Assembly: GCA_049999725.1 (NCBI GenBank) | Contig: JBNGIS010018088.1 | Coordinates: forward strand, 91,907 to 121,808 | Length of the DNA: 29,902 nt | Reading direction: 5' to 3' | DNA from: Haplomitrium mnioides | Lineage: Eukaryota > Marchantiophyta > Haplomitriopsida > Calobryales | Part shown: one piece after another, positions 20,701 to 29,851 of the stretch | Numbering within the stretch: the first letter of the stretch is position 1 | How the letters are laid out: every line of letters starts with the position of its first letter | Notes under the pieces: generated by a model | What the model saw: only the letters and a program-made list of their open reading frames with translations | Told to the model about the DNA's origin: nothing | Database searches by the model: none | Translations under genes and position numbers: made by a program

Positions 20701-21115
20701 CTCGCGCCCTGAGATTGTCTGTGCATCAACCCCTCTTAGAATCAGAGTCCTTCGATGTATACCCCCCTCGAGCGATCGCCGCATCTCCCCGCAAACCCCG
20801 GTGCCCTTCGTTTGAATTCGTTAATCCAGTAAGGCTCATAACGGGAAATGTCGACGCGTGGCTCCAATGTTCGTTAATCTCGTTACCACGGAAAATAGGT
20901 GCGCGCCGCATGTCCCGTCAGTTGGTCGAGAAACGACAAGTACAACAATAACATGGCATCCAAGGAATCTTGCAGATAGAGATTCCGCAGATTCCTGTAG
21001 AGCCTGGTCCAAAGAGTCCTTCGAAAAAGAGTTCCGAAGCACCCCGCGGAACCCGGTCCACAGAATCTCAGCAGATTCCCTTGAAGATTCTCAGTTATCC
21101 TCCGCATGCCACATC

Positions 21116-21120
21116 ATCCA
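21116..21120. repeat. Presumed target duplication ATCCA of element B (left)
   Basis: The five bases before B's LTR. In A's 3' LTR the uninterrupted equivalent reads acatcATCCActgcattg, so ATCCA should recur after B's missing 3' LTR. Confidence 0.6.
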
Positions 21121-22224
21121 TGTCAGCCAGGTGTTAAGGTACTTCATGCAAAATTTTCAAAAAAGTGCTTCCAATGTACACAAACAGGGTTCAATACATG
21201 CTGAGGAGTAAGTAAAAATAAAAGGATAGGGATAAAAAGAAATAAAACTACCCTTAGTGTTGAGGGCCAAGCCAAGCCCACTAATTTCCTAACTATCTAA
21301 CTTGGAGGACAACTTGCCTTGGGGGTGGGTTTAGCCTTGAACTAGGTTCGTCCAAGGGCAAAGAAGGGAATGCGATGACCTTACACCCCTCTAGGGAGCT
21401 GCCTCTCAGAAGAACAAAGGAGTGGGGGAGTTATATAATGCATTGGCCTTTCGGAGAAACACCTATGGGATAATGTCCTGAGCTGACATTTGACGGGTAG
21501 ACAGTACGAGGGGAGCATTCGCACATGGACATTTGCGCAGTGGAGAATATCGCCAAGAATTTCGGCAGGGAGAGGAAGGCAGTTCGATCGAGGGGTATAG
21601 ATCATAGAAGGGGCTGGATGCGAGGAGAGGTGTGGGAGGAGGAAATATGAACCATGAAGAAATCGAGGGATCAGTAGAAATCGGATGAGGAATTGGCAGG
21701 GGAGTTGAGTGTTGCACCAAGGAATAGGCGGTTGATTGAATTCGCAGGTCTCAGAGGAATTGATCAAGCTTGAGGGATCAAGTGAGGTCTGATTCGAGGT
21801 TGGAAAGGGGTCAATGGTGCTTTGTGTCGGGGAATTGAAGGCCACAATGTCACGAAATGCGCTGCATAGTTGATTGAACAAATTCTAGAGGTTTGGATTT
21901 TTGTTTTGGATCGTCAACATTTTGTTTCTTCTGTCGTTGGCGGATCTACTCAAAATCGAATAGGGAGGAGCTGTGACGAAATCAAACTCCAGTGGTGAAG
22001 AATGCCTCAACGAGGATAAGAGGGCGCTACGATAGAAGAATCAACCCACTCTGTGCAACAATTGGATGCTGCGAGATAAATCACTGCGCGAGAGCCTGTG
22101 CGACATTCTATGAGCAGAAACAAAATATGGGGAATCACTTGGCGACGAAAATTGATCTACAAAAGATTTGAATCTGAAGTCCATGGTGTTCAATCTGAAG
22201 AAACGGATCGAAAACCAGCCTTCC

Positions 22225-22243
22225 TAAGTGGGGAGACCACTTA
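22225..22243. repeat. 19-nt hairpin TAAGTGG-GGAGA-CCACTTA
   Basis: A perfect 7-bp stem. A decayed second copy (taagtggagagtctagtta) lies at 22783-22801. Both are followed by a tggttc or gggttc phrase, as in the other LTRs. Confidence 0.75.
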
Positions 22244-22499
22244 AAATGGTTCTGATTCATCTTCCGATGTGGGGAGGACTGGTTAAGAGGGATTCCGAAG
22301 CGGGTTAATTAATCGGACAGAAAGGTGATTATCGTAGATTCGGACGACAAGGAGGTAATTGGGAAAGTTCGAATCGGGTATCTTTAGAAAGTTCAAAAGG
22401 AATCTACGGAGCTCTTAGTTCTTACAATGAATGTTTCGACAAGTCAGGTAAACAAGCCTTCTTTAATGTTCTTATATAGAACTTTTTGATGCCTTAGTG

Positions 22500-23110
22500 A
22501 AAAGAAGAAGCCTCTCAAGGTCCCTATATCAAGGGACATTGGCAAAAGGAAGATATATCAATGATTCGGCAGAGGAAGAATGTAGAGGCCGGAAAGGTGA
22601 CTTATCGACAGTCCAGCCTAAAAGGAGAACCAAGTGTCGAAACAAGGATAAATCAAATATGTGGCAGGAAAGGGAAGATGGAGCCGGAAGGGCGATAAAT
22701 CTAAGGCGGAGCCCACTTAAGGGGGTTCGGATCTGCCATCCGATGAGGGACTCCCCAAGTAAAATGGTTCCAATTGACCTTCCTAAGTGGAGAGTCTAGT
22801 TAATGGGGTTCTGAAGGGGGCTAACAAGGGTTGCTGAAACGAGGATATAGCGCAGCTCCAGTGAAGAAAGAAAGGGTGTTGAAACAGAGATTTGTCACCT
22901 GTCCAAGGAGAAGCAAGCAGTGCTGAAGCGGCAATCTATCACAGGTTTGAAAAGAAGAAACAAGAAGGGTGCTCCCGAAATGATGACAAATCATAGATCT
23001 GACCTTGGGAGAACCAAAAATGCCAGAAAGATGATCTAGCACAGATCCAACGAAAGAAAAAGTTGTGCCGAAAAGGGGATACGTCACCGATCTAGCTACG
23101 GGAAAAAGAG
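22500..23110 (+). repeat. GCCGAAAGGG-type tandem array (B LTR)
   Basis: Units recur as gccggaaaggtgacttatcg, gccggaagggcgataaatct, tgaaacagagatttgtcacc, tgaagcggcaatctatcaca, ccgaaatgatgacaaatca and gccgaaaaggggatacgtca. Steps are roughly 60-75 bases, with an interruption around the second hairpin. Confidence 0.65.
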
Positions 23111-23156
23111 AAGGTCCTTGGTAGTTCTTATTCGAAGAGAACAATCCTTTCGGATG

Positions 23157-23464
23157 ACGTGGCAGTAAGGAAGTCAGCGGGTCAACGGACGGTCAACGCG
23201 ACGGTCCGCCTACCCCTTTGGGGGGCGGCGTCGGACGGCGCCACAGCGGAAACGTGGCACCTCCACGGGACTCAGGAATCTGCGGGAATCTAACAGATTC
23301 CACTGGCATCTTGGCATCAATGGATTACGTGGCATTCAACAAGAATCCGAGAACCAGCGGGAATCTTATAGATTCCGCGAGAATCTCAGGCTTTGAGGAA
23401 ACGTGGCGCTACGAGAGAGCCTGTGGGCTTCTTCGGAGTGTCCGTGGGCCTGTGGAAACGTGGT
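23157..23464 (+). promoter_or_regulatory. Five-step ACGTGGC ladder in B LTR
   Basis: ACGTGGC at 23157-23163 (within TGACGTGGC), 23252-23258, 23327-23333 and 23401-23407, then ACGTGGT at 23458-23464. The steps are 95, 75, 74 and 57 bases. Each is preceded by a gga-g/aac or tt context and mixed with gaatc/gattcc phrases. ACGT cores are bZIP binding sites in plants (G-box/ABRE). Regulation of the element by such factors is an inference. Confidence 0.45.
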
Positions 23465-24991
23465 GCTTCGAGGATCGATGAAACAATTTCAGAGCGAACC
23501 TCGGAATTCAATTCAGATTGTGCGCCGAACCCTTGTCGTCTTACAGAAATTAACCAAGACCTTGAAATTTCCATCAGATTTGCGCCAAGCTTCATCGCAT
23601 TGCAGAATTAAGATGATTCCTTAGAGGTTACGTTCTACGGTCTGCGCCAAGCCTCTTCGAATTTCCAACGATCAGCATCCAAATGCAGAACGATCCAAAT
23701 CGCGAGGGGGAAAAAACAAAAGGTAGGAGGGACTTTGAGCGGGGGGAGGTAGAAATCGATAGTCTGAAATGTTGTAGGGGTTGATTGTGGATGCAAACTT
23801 GCAAGTCGTGAGAACGATAGCAGAAAGGAAGACACACGAGGGAGGGAGGACATATTTCTTTAATTTTCAATTGAAGCAGGTGAACTCGAGCGGGGGGCTA
23901 ACAGGGGTGGAGGTGGACTAGAGGGGCGCTGGGAATTGCTAGGCGAGGAGCTCTAGAGGCTCAGGCGATCCAGGTGTACTCATCACTGTGGTTGGACTAG
24001 CATCGGAGGTGTACTGATACTTGAAGAGGGAAGAAATTTTGGGTTGTCCTGAAATCGGAGAGGCTGCCAAAGGGGGATCTTTGGGGTTGTCTCAGTGTTG
24101 TCTGTGTAGGAGCAACAATCCCAGGAACATTTAGAGGGCGTTTTTGGTTTATTCTCTTAAGGGAAGTAAAGGAGGAGTAGTTGCATTCGTGCCCACGTAC
24201 GGTGTAAGAAGATCTACCAAAGCTTCGGGGTGGAGTGGGTGGCCAGTAGTCAAGAGGATTGTCTTCCAGAGGTGGAAGTTAAACAAGACCTCTTCCTAGC
24301 CTGAGGAAGTAAATGCAAGACTTCTCGCAAGGGAAGTTAAAAACTATCTGGAGAAGGGTGCGTGGGTGGAAGTGGGAAGTGTAATTGGAAATGTGGTAAA
24401 GTGTGGATCTTAGAAAAGTCAGATGAGCAGAAGCACGAAGGGAGAAAGGGAGTGTTGATAGTTCAAACTTGTGTTGTAGAGGTAGTACCAAGTCAGAGGA
24501 TTACTTGTAGAGTGTATCTTGGGTGTGTGAGTATGTTGGTGGATTAGATAGTTTTGTATTCTGTTTGTAAATACTGAAAAGACATTTCAGATCTAAAGTA
24601 AACAGGATCTTAGTTCAGCAAGGATCCAAGAATCAGATTCAGAGGGTAAGGCAGTACAAGAGACAGATCCCCTGTATAATTCAGATATTAGGACTTGATC
24701 CTGTATTGTAAAACTTTGAGTCTGGATCCTACTTAGGGTCACTAGAATTCACTTTGGAATTTGATAAGAAAAGCTGTTGAGGTGTGGATGAATGTCTAGA
24801 TGAAAAAGTGAACAGGAGAAGGGTCTGTAAGGTGAGAAGGTGATAACTTCACATCCTTAAGACCTGAAAGTGATAACTTGCAGCGGGGCCGTCTTATAAA
24901 AGAACCTGAAACCCTGTAAAGTCAGCCTTTTCCTTCCAAAGAGTAGTCTTTGGAGGTTAGCGACCGAAGGAGGGGGCTGACATACATTTTT

Positions 24992-25009
24992 TGGCGCTAG
25001 AAGGAGGGC
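24992..25009 (+). other. Primer binding site of element B
   Basis: TGGCGCTAGAAGGAGGGC, 9 nt after the LTR end, identical to those of A and C. Confidence 0.75.
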
Positions 25010-25092
25010 AAAAGGTTTGCAAAAACCTGAGACCAACCCAGAACCAAGTAATCATCTTTCCAAACAGTGAAGTTTTCCTCTCCAGTCCGAGA

Positions 25093-25287
25093 ATGGGCCA
25101 TAACCGTGCACGAAGGAAAAGACGGGCTAAGTATGTGTCGGAATACTCTTCTGATAGTTCAAGTAGCGATGGGGATACAGAAGAGAGCTCTGACAGTGAC
25201 TCCGATAGCAGCAATTCTGATGATCAGAGATCTTCGAGAAGGAAAAAGCAAAGAAAGGAACGAAGGATCAGAAAGGTTGCCAAATGA
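25093..25287 (+). pseudogene. Gag N-terminal segment of element B, ends at conserved TGA
   Basis: From ATG 25093 the frame reads MGHNRARRKRRAKYVSEYSS, then a Ser/Asp-rich low-complexity tract (residues about 18-45) and a Lys/Arg-rich end (KKQRKERRIRKVAK) before TGA at 25285-25287. The next long frame (25309-26335) is in the same phase, so one nonsense codon separates them. The charge pattern (basic, acidic, basic) suits an RNA-binding, possibly disordered segment. Element A has the homologous segment and the same stop, so the stop predates their separation or is tolerated. Confidence 0.7.
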
Positions 25288-25308
25288 AAGGAAGCTCGTC
25301 TAGTAGAA

Positions 25309-26335
25309 ATGAGTTCAAAGATAGAGGTCATGCAGGTTCTCCTTGCGAGCATTAAGCCAAATCTAGAGAAGGGGGCATGTACCTCCCAGGTTGAACAATC
25401 ACATGGATGGGTCACAACCGAACCACCGAAAATAATCGTCATGGTGTGCTGGAATTGTGGTCAGCCTAGACATGTTTCCTCCAACTGCCTGGAAACATGG
25501 GGGCAGAAGTCTGAGTATCCAATTGCCATACAGTCCCAGTATGAAGAGGAGGAAGCAGCCTGGATAAAGGAGGAAACCTCTGACTCAGAGGATTATTATC
25601 AAGCAAAGGCCAAAGCTAAATCCAAGTCCCACAAGAAGAGCAAACACAAGAAGGGCAAGCACAAGAAAGGGCGAAAGGCCAAAAAGTATGCATCTCAAGT
25701 GTTGCCATCCCTCAGTGATTCTGACTACGAAAGGGAAAACCCCACATGGTTCTATCCGACACAACAGGAAGATGTGGGAGAACTGCAGGAGGCTTTGGTG
25801 GTAGTCAAGGAGGGGACTATGGTTAATGAGTTGGAAGAATTTATAGCAGAGGTGCAAACACCTACTCCCTACATTATTCAAGCTGAAGTAGAAGAAGCAG
25901 AACCGGAAGGGAAGGAATCCAAAAAAATGTCGGGGGACACTGTGATGGTTAATAAGATCGAGCTGGCAAGGAGCATGGGAGCCAAATCTGGTGCGGAGGA
26001 GACAATGGGGGATTGGACGACTGGTGGGAGTACTGGACCCAACCTGACAGAGATAGACAAGTTGTTTGAGGCTAGCTTCATTTACCCAGTCTTGAACAGC
26101 AAATGGGTGTCCCCTCTAATAGTGGTACCCAAGAAAACTGGACTGGAGGGAAAATCCAAGATCAAGGTGTGCCAAGACTTTAGGAAGCTAGATAAGGCAA
26201 TTAAGAAGGATGATTACCCTCTACCATTCACAGAAGGGGTGTTGGACTTAGTGGCAGGGCATGAGGTCTACAGTTCTATGGGCGGCTATTCCGGGTATAA
26301 TCAGATATGGATCTGGAAGGAGGACCAATTGATGA
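25309..26335 (+). pseudogene. Gag zinc knuckle joined to partial reverse transcriptase (element B)
   Basis: ATG 25309 opens MSSKIEVMQVLLASIKPNLE. The knuckle CWNCGQPRHVSSNC is at residues 47-60, followed by an acidic patch (YEEEEAAWIKEE) and a Lys-rich tract (about 105-127). An acidic linker runs to about residue 240. Reverse transcriptase starts near residue 245: EIDKLFEASFIYPVLNSKWV, VVPKKTG, KVCQDFRKLDKAIKKDDYPL and then SGYNQI. In motif A, residue 325 is Gly (codon 26281-26283) where the family has the first catalytic Asp. No aspartic protease lies between knuckle and reverse transcriptase, unlike the usual gag-PR-RT order. The open frame runs on to 26361, but its last eight residues come from element C's LTR. 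Confidence 0.82.
26331..26335. repeat. Presumed target duplication GATGA of element C (left)
   Basis: The five bases before C's LTR. The partner should follow C's 3' LTR outside the window. Confidence 0.5.
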
Positions 26336-27030
26336 TGTCAGCTGGTAGTTTGGAGTGCTAAAGCTGAATTCACGAAATCAGAAGCACCAATGGCCATAGT
26401 GTTCCCTTTGCAAGTGTGAAGGCCCTCAGGAATAGTTGATTACCTCAAACAACTGTTAAGAGTAGGGTGCATGAGTCATGGGAGGAAAACAGGATCATGG
26501 CAGAGGGGAGGAGGAAGGAGAGCAGTGATCGCCAGCCAGGGGAGGGGCCCTATTCTCAATTTCAAAGCAGGCCAGCGGGAATCCGTGGGCCTAAGGAGGA
26601 TGCGGGGATGGGAGCTGGGGAGAACGAATAAGAGCAGCCACCCATGGCGAGGCGATTGCAGGAGGAAGAATAAGGGTGATATCAACAACAAGGAAGCCTG
26701 AAGGCACTCCGAAGAAAGGCAGATCGCGGGTGTCCTGCAGCGGCTACAAATCGGGAAACAAGCATCAGGAGCTGTAAGGAGGAGGGGAGATCTTCACGAG
26801 GGCGAGCAAGGCCAGGGAAGGGGGATGCCTTGATCTCGAAAGCAAGAGCGAACCCTGCAGAGGACGGTCAAACGCTCCATCTGAGTCGGTAAGTCCTGAC
26901 AGAAGAGTGGAGTCCCCGAAGGGTCCTGCGAGATTCCACGGAAACATGGCGTCTCCAGAGCCCTTTGTGGGATTCCATGGACGACATGGCGGCACCAGGA
27001 GGCCCGCGGGTTTGTGGAAAGGCGCCTCCC

Positions 27031-27049
27031 TAAGTGGAGAGCCCACTTA
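27031..27049. repeat. 19-nt hairpin TAAGTGG-AGAGC-CCACTTA
   Basis: A perfect 7-bp stem, followed by cggggttccgatccgtc, as in the other LTRs. Confidence 0.75.
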
Positions 27050-27149
27050 GCGGGGTTCCGATCCGTCTTACGATGTGGGACACCCCGGTTAAGAGGGATC
27101 CGCGAGGAACCCAACAGGGGAGCAAAGAAAGGGGCCCGAAACATCGATT

Positions 27150-27600
27150 TATCGTGGGCCTGGCCGAAGGAAATTGGGAAAGTGCCCGAAGGGCGATCTA
27201 TCGAAGATCTGAGAGGAGGAGGAGCGCGGAAGCCGAAAGGGCGACCTAGCGCATATTCGCTAAGGAGGAAACACAGAGGAGAGCCGAAAGGGGGACTGAT
27301 CCCTGATCTGACCGACTAAGAGCGAGTGAAGGTGAAAAGGCGACCTGTCGGCGAATCGGTTCGAACGATGCGCATCAGTGGCTAAGCGGTGACCCAATGC
27401 AAACCGTCCAACGGGAAGAAGGCTGAGCCAGAAGGGCGACATGGTGCCTATCCGGTGGGGGGAGAACCTTCGGCACGGCGAAATCACGATAGGTCGGCGA
27501 ATCAGCGAGCGAGATGAGTACGGCCGGAAAACAAAGCTAACGCCGGTCCAACTGACGGAGGAGCTACCGGCGCCGAAAGGGTGACATTTCGCTGCTTCGG
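27150..27600 (+). repeat. GCCGAAAGGG-type tandem array (C LTR)
   Basis: Well-kept units recur: ggccgaaggaaattgg, gcccgaagggcgatctatcg, gccgaaagggcgacctagcg, gccgaaagggggactgatcc, aggtgaaaaggcgacctgtc, agccagaagggcgacatggt and gccgaaagggtgacatttcg. Steps vary around 50-75 bases. This is the clearest copy of the array in the window. Confidence 0.75.
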
Positions 27601-27817
27601 CATCCAAAAAGGTAAAAGTTCGACGGGGTGCGGCAGAAAGTTTGAAAGGGGCGAACGGTCCAAAAGGGCCTAGTAGTTCTTATAACAAGCTTTCCAAAAT
27701 GTTAACGAAGCTAGCCTCAGGCACGAGTAGTTCTTACTTCGAAGGTACATCGAAATGGCGACATCGACACTATTCTTTTTCGGCGAGCAGGGGAAGTCCG
27801 AGGCGGTTCTACGGATG

Positions 27818-28130
27818 ACGTGGCGAGCGTAGGGAGTCCACGAGGAGCTTCGAAAACGTGGCGCGCTGAGAAGCCGGGATAGGTTTCCAATGGTCAACCT
27901 TGGAAGAAGGGTCCGCGCGACGGTCCGCCTACCCGTTTGCGGGGCGACGTCGGACGGCGGCCTTCGGATGACATGGCGACTCTAGGGACCCCGAGGCATC
28001 TCACAAGACACGCGGCGCTAGGAGAGGAGTTCACCTGACCTCGAGCAACGTGCGGGTCAATGACGGAGGGAGAGGTCAGCCTACCCCCTCCCAAGGCGGC
28101 GTCGGACGGCAGTGCAATGGGCAACGTGGC
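27818..28130 (+). promoter_or_regulatory. ACGTGGC sites with GC-rich motifs in C LTR
   Basis: ACGTGGC at 27818-27824 (within TGACGTGGC), 27856-27862 and 28124-28130, with acatggc at 27971. Two copies of the GC-rich pair (gacggtccgcctaccc .. cgtcggacggc) lie at 27919-27957 and about 28075-28110. The order resembles B at 23157-23258. Confidence 0.45.
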
Positions 28131-29052
28131 GCGAGGAGAGGAAAGAAGCATCTACAGGGGGATCTAAGGAGATTCCTTGGAGTGGGTTCCGTGGGGCAAT
28201 GCGGAACTTGGTTCCGACGGCCTCTTCGGACTTGGTTCTGCGGGAATCTGCAGAATCTCTCCTCGCAAGATTCCTCGGAGCTCTTTGGTCAAGTTACCGT
28301 TGACCCTGTTTTTCCTTCGATCAACTGCAGGACACGCGGCGCGTGTTACTTGTCCGTTGCAACGGGATTAACTGACAAGCGCCACGCATCGTTACCTCCC
28401 AGCTCTAGGGAGCTAATGGGATTAACGATCTTTCGTGGGATCGGGCTCACGAGTTCTGCGGACGAGGGGAGTATACCTTGGCGATCATCGAATTCTTTGA
28501 GGTTGATGCACGGGCGATTGCAGGAAGTGACAGCGACTGCAAGACAAGTGAGTTGCGCATGGTAAGGCAGAGGTGGAGAGTTCAGTGAGGATTCACGTGA
28601 AGCGGGTGTACTAGCTCCAAGGGGCCAGGGGGACTCGGAGGTGGACTGGAGGGGCGTCGAGAATTGCAGAGTGAGGAGCTCTGGATGCTCGGGTGATCTA
28701 GGTGAACTCGTCCTTGCCGGTGGACCAGAGCGGAGGTGAACCAATACGTGAATCGAAGGAATTCTTGGTCAGCCGAGAACTAAGGAGGGGCTGCCAAGTG
28801 AGGAGCTTGGAGTCGTCTCGGCAAGTCCTTGTGCAAGTGCATCAGCCCAGAGCGTTCGGAGGACGCTCTGGTGTGTAATCTTCAAGTGGAGCTGAGAGGG
28901 GGGGAGGGGGCTGTGCTAGTGCCTGCGCACTGCGCGGGATGACCCGTTGAGGCTCGAGGGTGGAGGGGGCTACCGACAGCTGGTAAAGCTGTCTTCTAGA
29001 GGTGGAAGTAAAAGAAACTCTCTTCCTAGCATGAGGAAGTAAAAGCAGGGCT

Positions 29053-29151
29053 TCTCGCGAGGGAAGTAGAAAAACTATTTGGAGAGGAGGGTGTGTGGGT
29101 TGCTGGGCTGCAATTGTAAGGCAGCGGGATTCACAAGGGAAGTATAAATAG
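29053..29151 (+). promoter_or_regulatory. Core promoter candidate of element C
   Basis: TCTCGCGAG at 29053-29061 is followed by GGAAGTAGAAAAACTATT (decayed first TATA position) and by a clean TATAAATAG at 29143-29151. A and B have the palindrome with an adjacent TATAAAAA or TTAAAAA instead, so C may have shifted its TATA box about 80 bases downstream. Confidence 0.45.
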
Positions 29152-29833
29152 TTAGAATTCTAGAGGGCTTTCAAGGACTCTGTTTTCTCTTGTATATTGT
29201 GTAAATGTGTTTGTCCATATATGTGTAGCTAGATTTCCCTTTTGCAGGTGTGTCCCCTTGAATTGTTAGATTAGGAGACAGTCAGATCAGTTGAGCAGAC
29301 CCTAGGAACACTTTTGAAAGAGGAGTCCAATCCCTTGACACAAGTCTGGTATCTTGGGGGTGAATGCTCTCTGTTCCTGATTCTGTTGTACAGAGTAGGA
29401 CTTAGAACCTGTTAGGATAGTTAGGGAAGTGTGGTGTCAATCCTGTGACAACCCTGAAAGGGGGAGTCCAGAACTGTTGTATGGAACATTGGTGCAGGCC
29501 ACAACACCCATTCTGCCCTAAGCACAAATAAGGTGGCAGGGTCTGAGTTATTGGACCCTTGGAATAAAGAGCAGGAATTACACACAAACCAGTTGGGGGG
29601 TGTTGGATATAGACCTGGGGTTATTGAATGTCTGACTTGAGTAGAAGAAGAAGAGGAATGAGAAGTGCATAAAAGCCCTGCAAGGAGAAGAAGAGTCCTT
29701 AAGGTCTAAAAGTGGTAACTAGCAAGGGGCCATCTCAGAAAAGAACCTGAAAGCCCGTAAACACATCCTCCTCTGCTTCGAAACAGGGCCTGAAAAGGTT
29801 AAGGCCAAAAACATGGGAGCGACATGAATTTTT

Positions 29834-29851
29834 TGGCGCTAGAAGGAGGGC
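29834..29851 (+). other. Primer binding site of element C
   Basis: TGGCGCTAGAAGGAGGGC, 9 nt after the LTR end, identical to A and B. Confidence 0.75.

Larger units (their letters stand above)
14086..21120 (-). mobile_element. Element A: long-LTR, gag-bearing retrotransposon (interrupted)
   Basis: On the minus strand are a 5' LTR from 21120 down to 19175, a primer site, gag, an uncertain 3' internal region with a 100-N gap, a polypurine tract and a 3' LTR (17085-14086). The internal region is only about 2.1 kb as assembled, shorter than one LTR, and shows no protease, reverse transcriptase or integrase outside the gap. It therefore looks non-autonomous, comparable in layout to large retrotransposon derivatives. 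The 5' LTR stops at 21120, a point equivalent to 15750 in the 3' LTR, because element B inserted there. About 1.3 kb of 5' LTR should resume past the window. Confidence 0.88.
19175..21120 (-). repeat. 5' LTR of element A, truncated by element B
   Basis: It begins at TGTCACTCCC and runs parallel to 14086-15750. It is about 280 bp longer over the same span because of a tandem duplication (about 20170-20440 and 20441-20700). It ends at ..CACATCATCCA, where element B's TGTCAGCC starts. The sense-strand TATA box lies at 19921-19929 and the TCTCGCGAG palindrome at 19935-19943. A poly-C run sits near 20092-20105. Confidence 0.92.
21121..24982 (+). repeat. 5' LTR of element B (3.86 kb)
   Basis: It runs from TGTCAGCCAGG to GGGGGCTGACA. 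The edges are fixed by the break in A's LTR on the left and by the primer site on the right. The solo LTR at 4059-7973 is the inverted match over the full length. Sub-blocks in order: start shared with the solo LTR (to about 21420), a unique 21420-22200 stretch, a hairpin at 22225, the array (about 22500-23110), the GC-rich motif (23195-23240), five ACGTGGC-type sites (23157-23464), the gacttctcgcaagggaag block with TTAAAAA (about 24320-24345), and the transcribed tail. None of its open frames looks coding. Confidence 0.93.
21121..26335 (+). mobile_element. Element B: long-LTR retrotransposon inserted in A, broken by C
   Basis: The 5' LTR (21121-24982), primer site (24992-25009), gag (from 25093) and reverse transcriptase (from about 26041) lie in order on the plus strand. 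The sequence stops at 26335 where element C's LTR begins. The rest of pol and the 3' LTR must lie beyond the window. It is the same LTR type as the solo LTR at 4059-7973. The reverse transcriptase is gypsy type; its YPVLNSKWVSP stretch recalls Tat/Athila-like elements. Confidence 0.9.
26336..29824 (+). repeat. 5' LTR of element C (3.49 kb)
   Basis: A reverse-complement relative of 14086-17085 throughout: 26336-26560 matches 17085-16870, 27020-27080 matches 16490-16430, and 28990-29824 matches the 14930-14086 block. It is about 490 bp longer, mainly in the array. An AATAAA at 29563-29568 could serve polyadenylation. High GC in 26900-28200 contrasts with the chromovirus region. Confidence 0.92.

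Noticed and set aside
24991-25092. Gag start at 24991 in the primer site
   Set aside because: That frame opens at a TTG within the primer site; the ATG at 25093 matches the start of the homologous frame in element A.
28050-28565. 171-codon plus-strand open frame in C's LTR
   Set aside because: It lies in the GC-rich repeated part of the LTR where stops are rare by composition, and it is not preserved in the aligned part of A.
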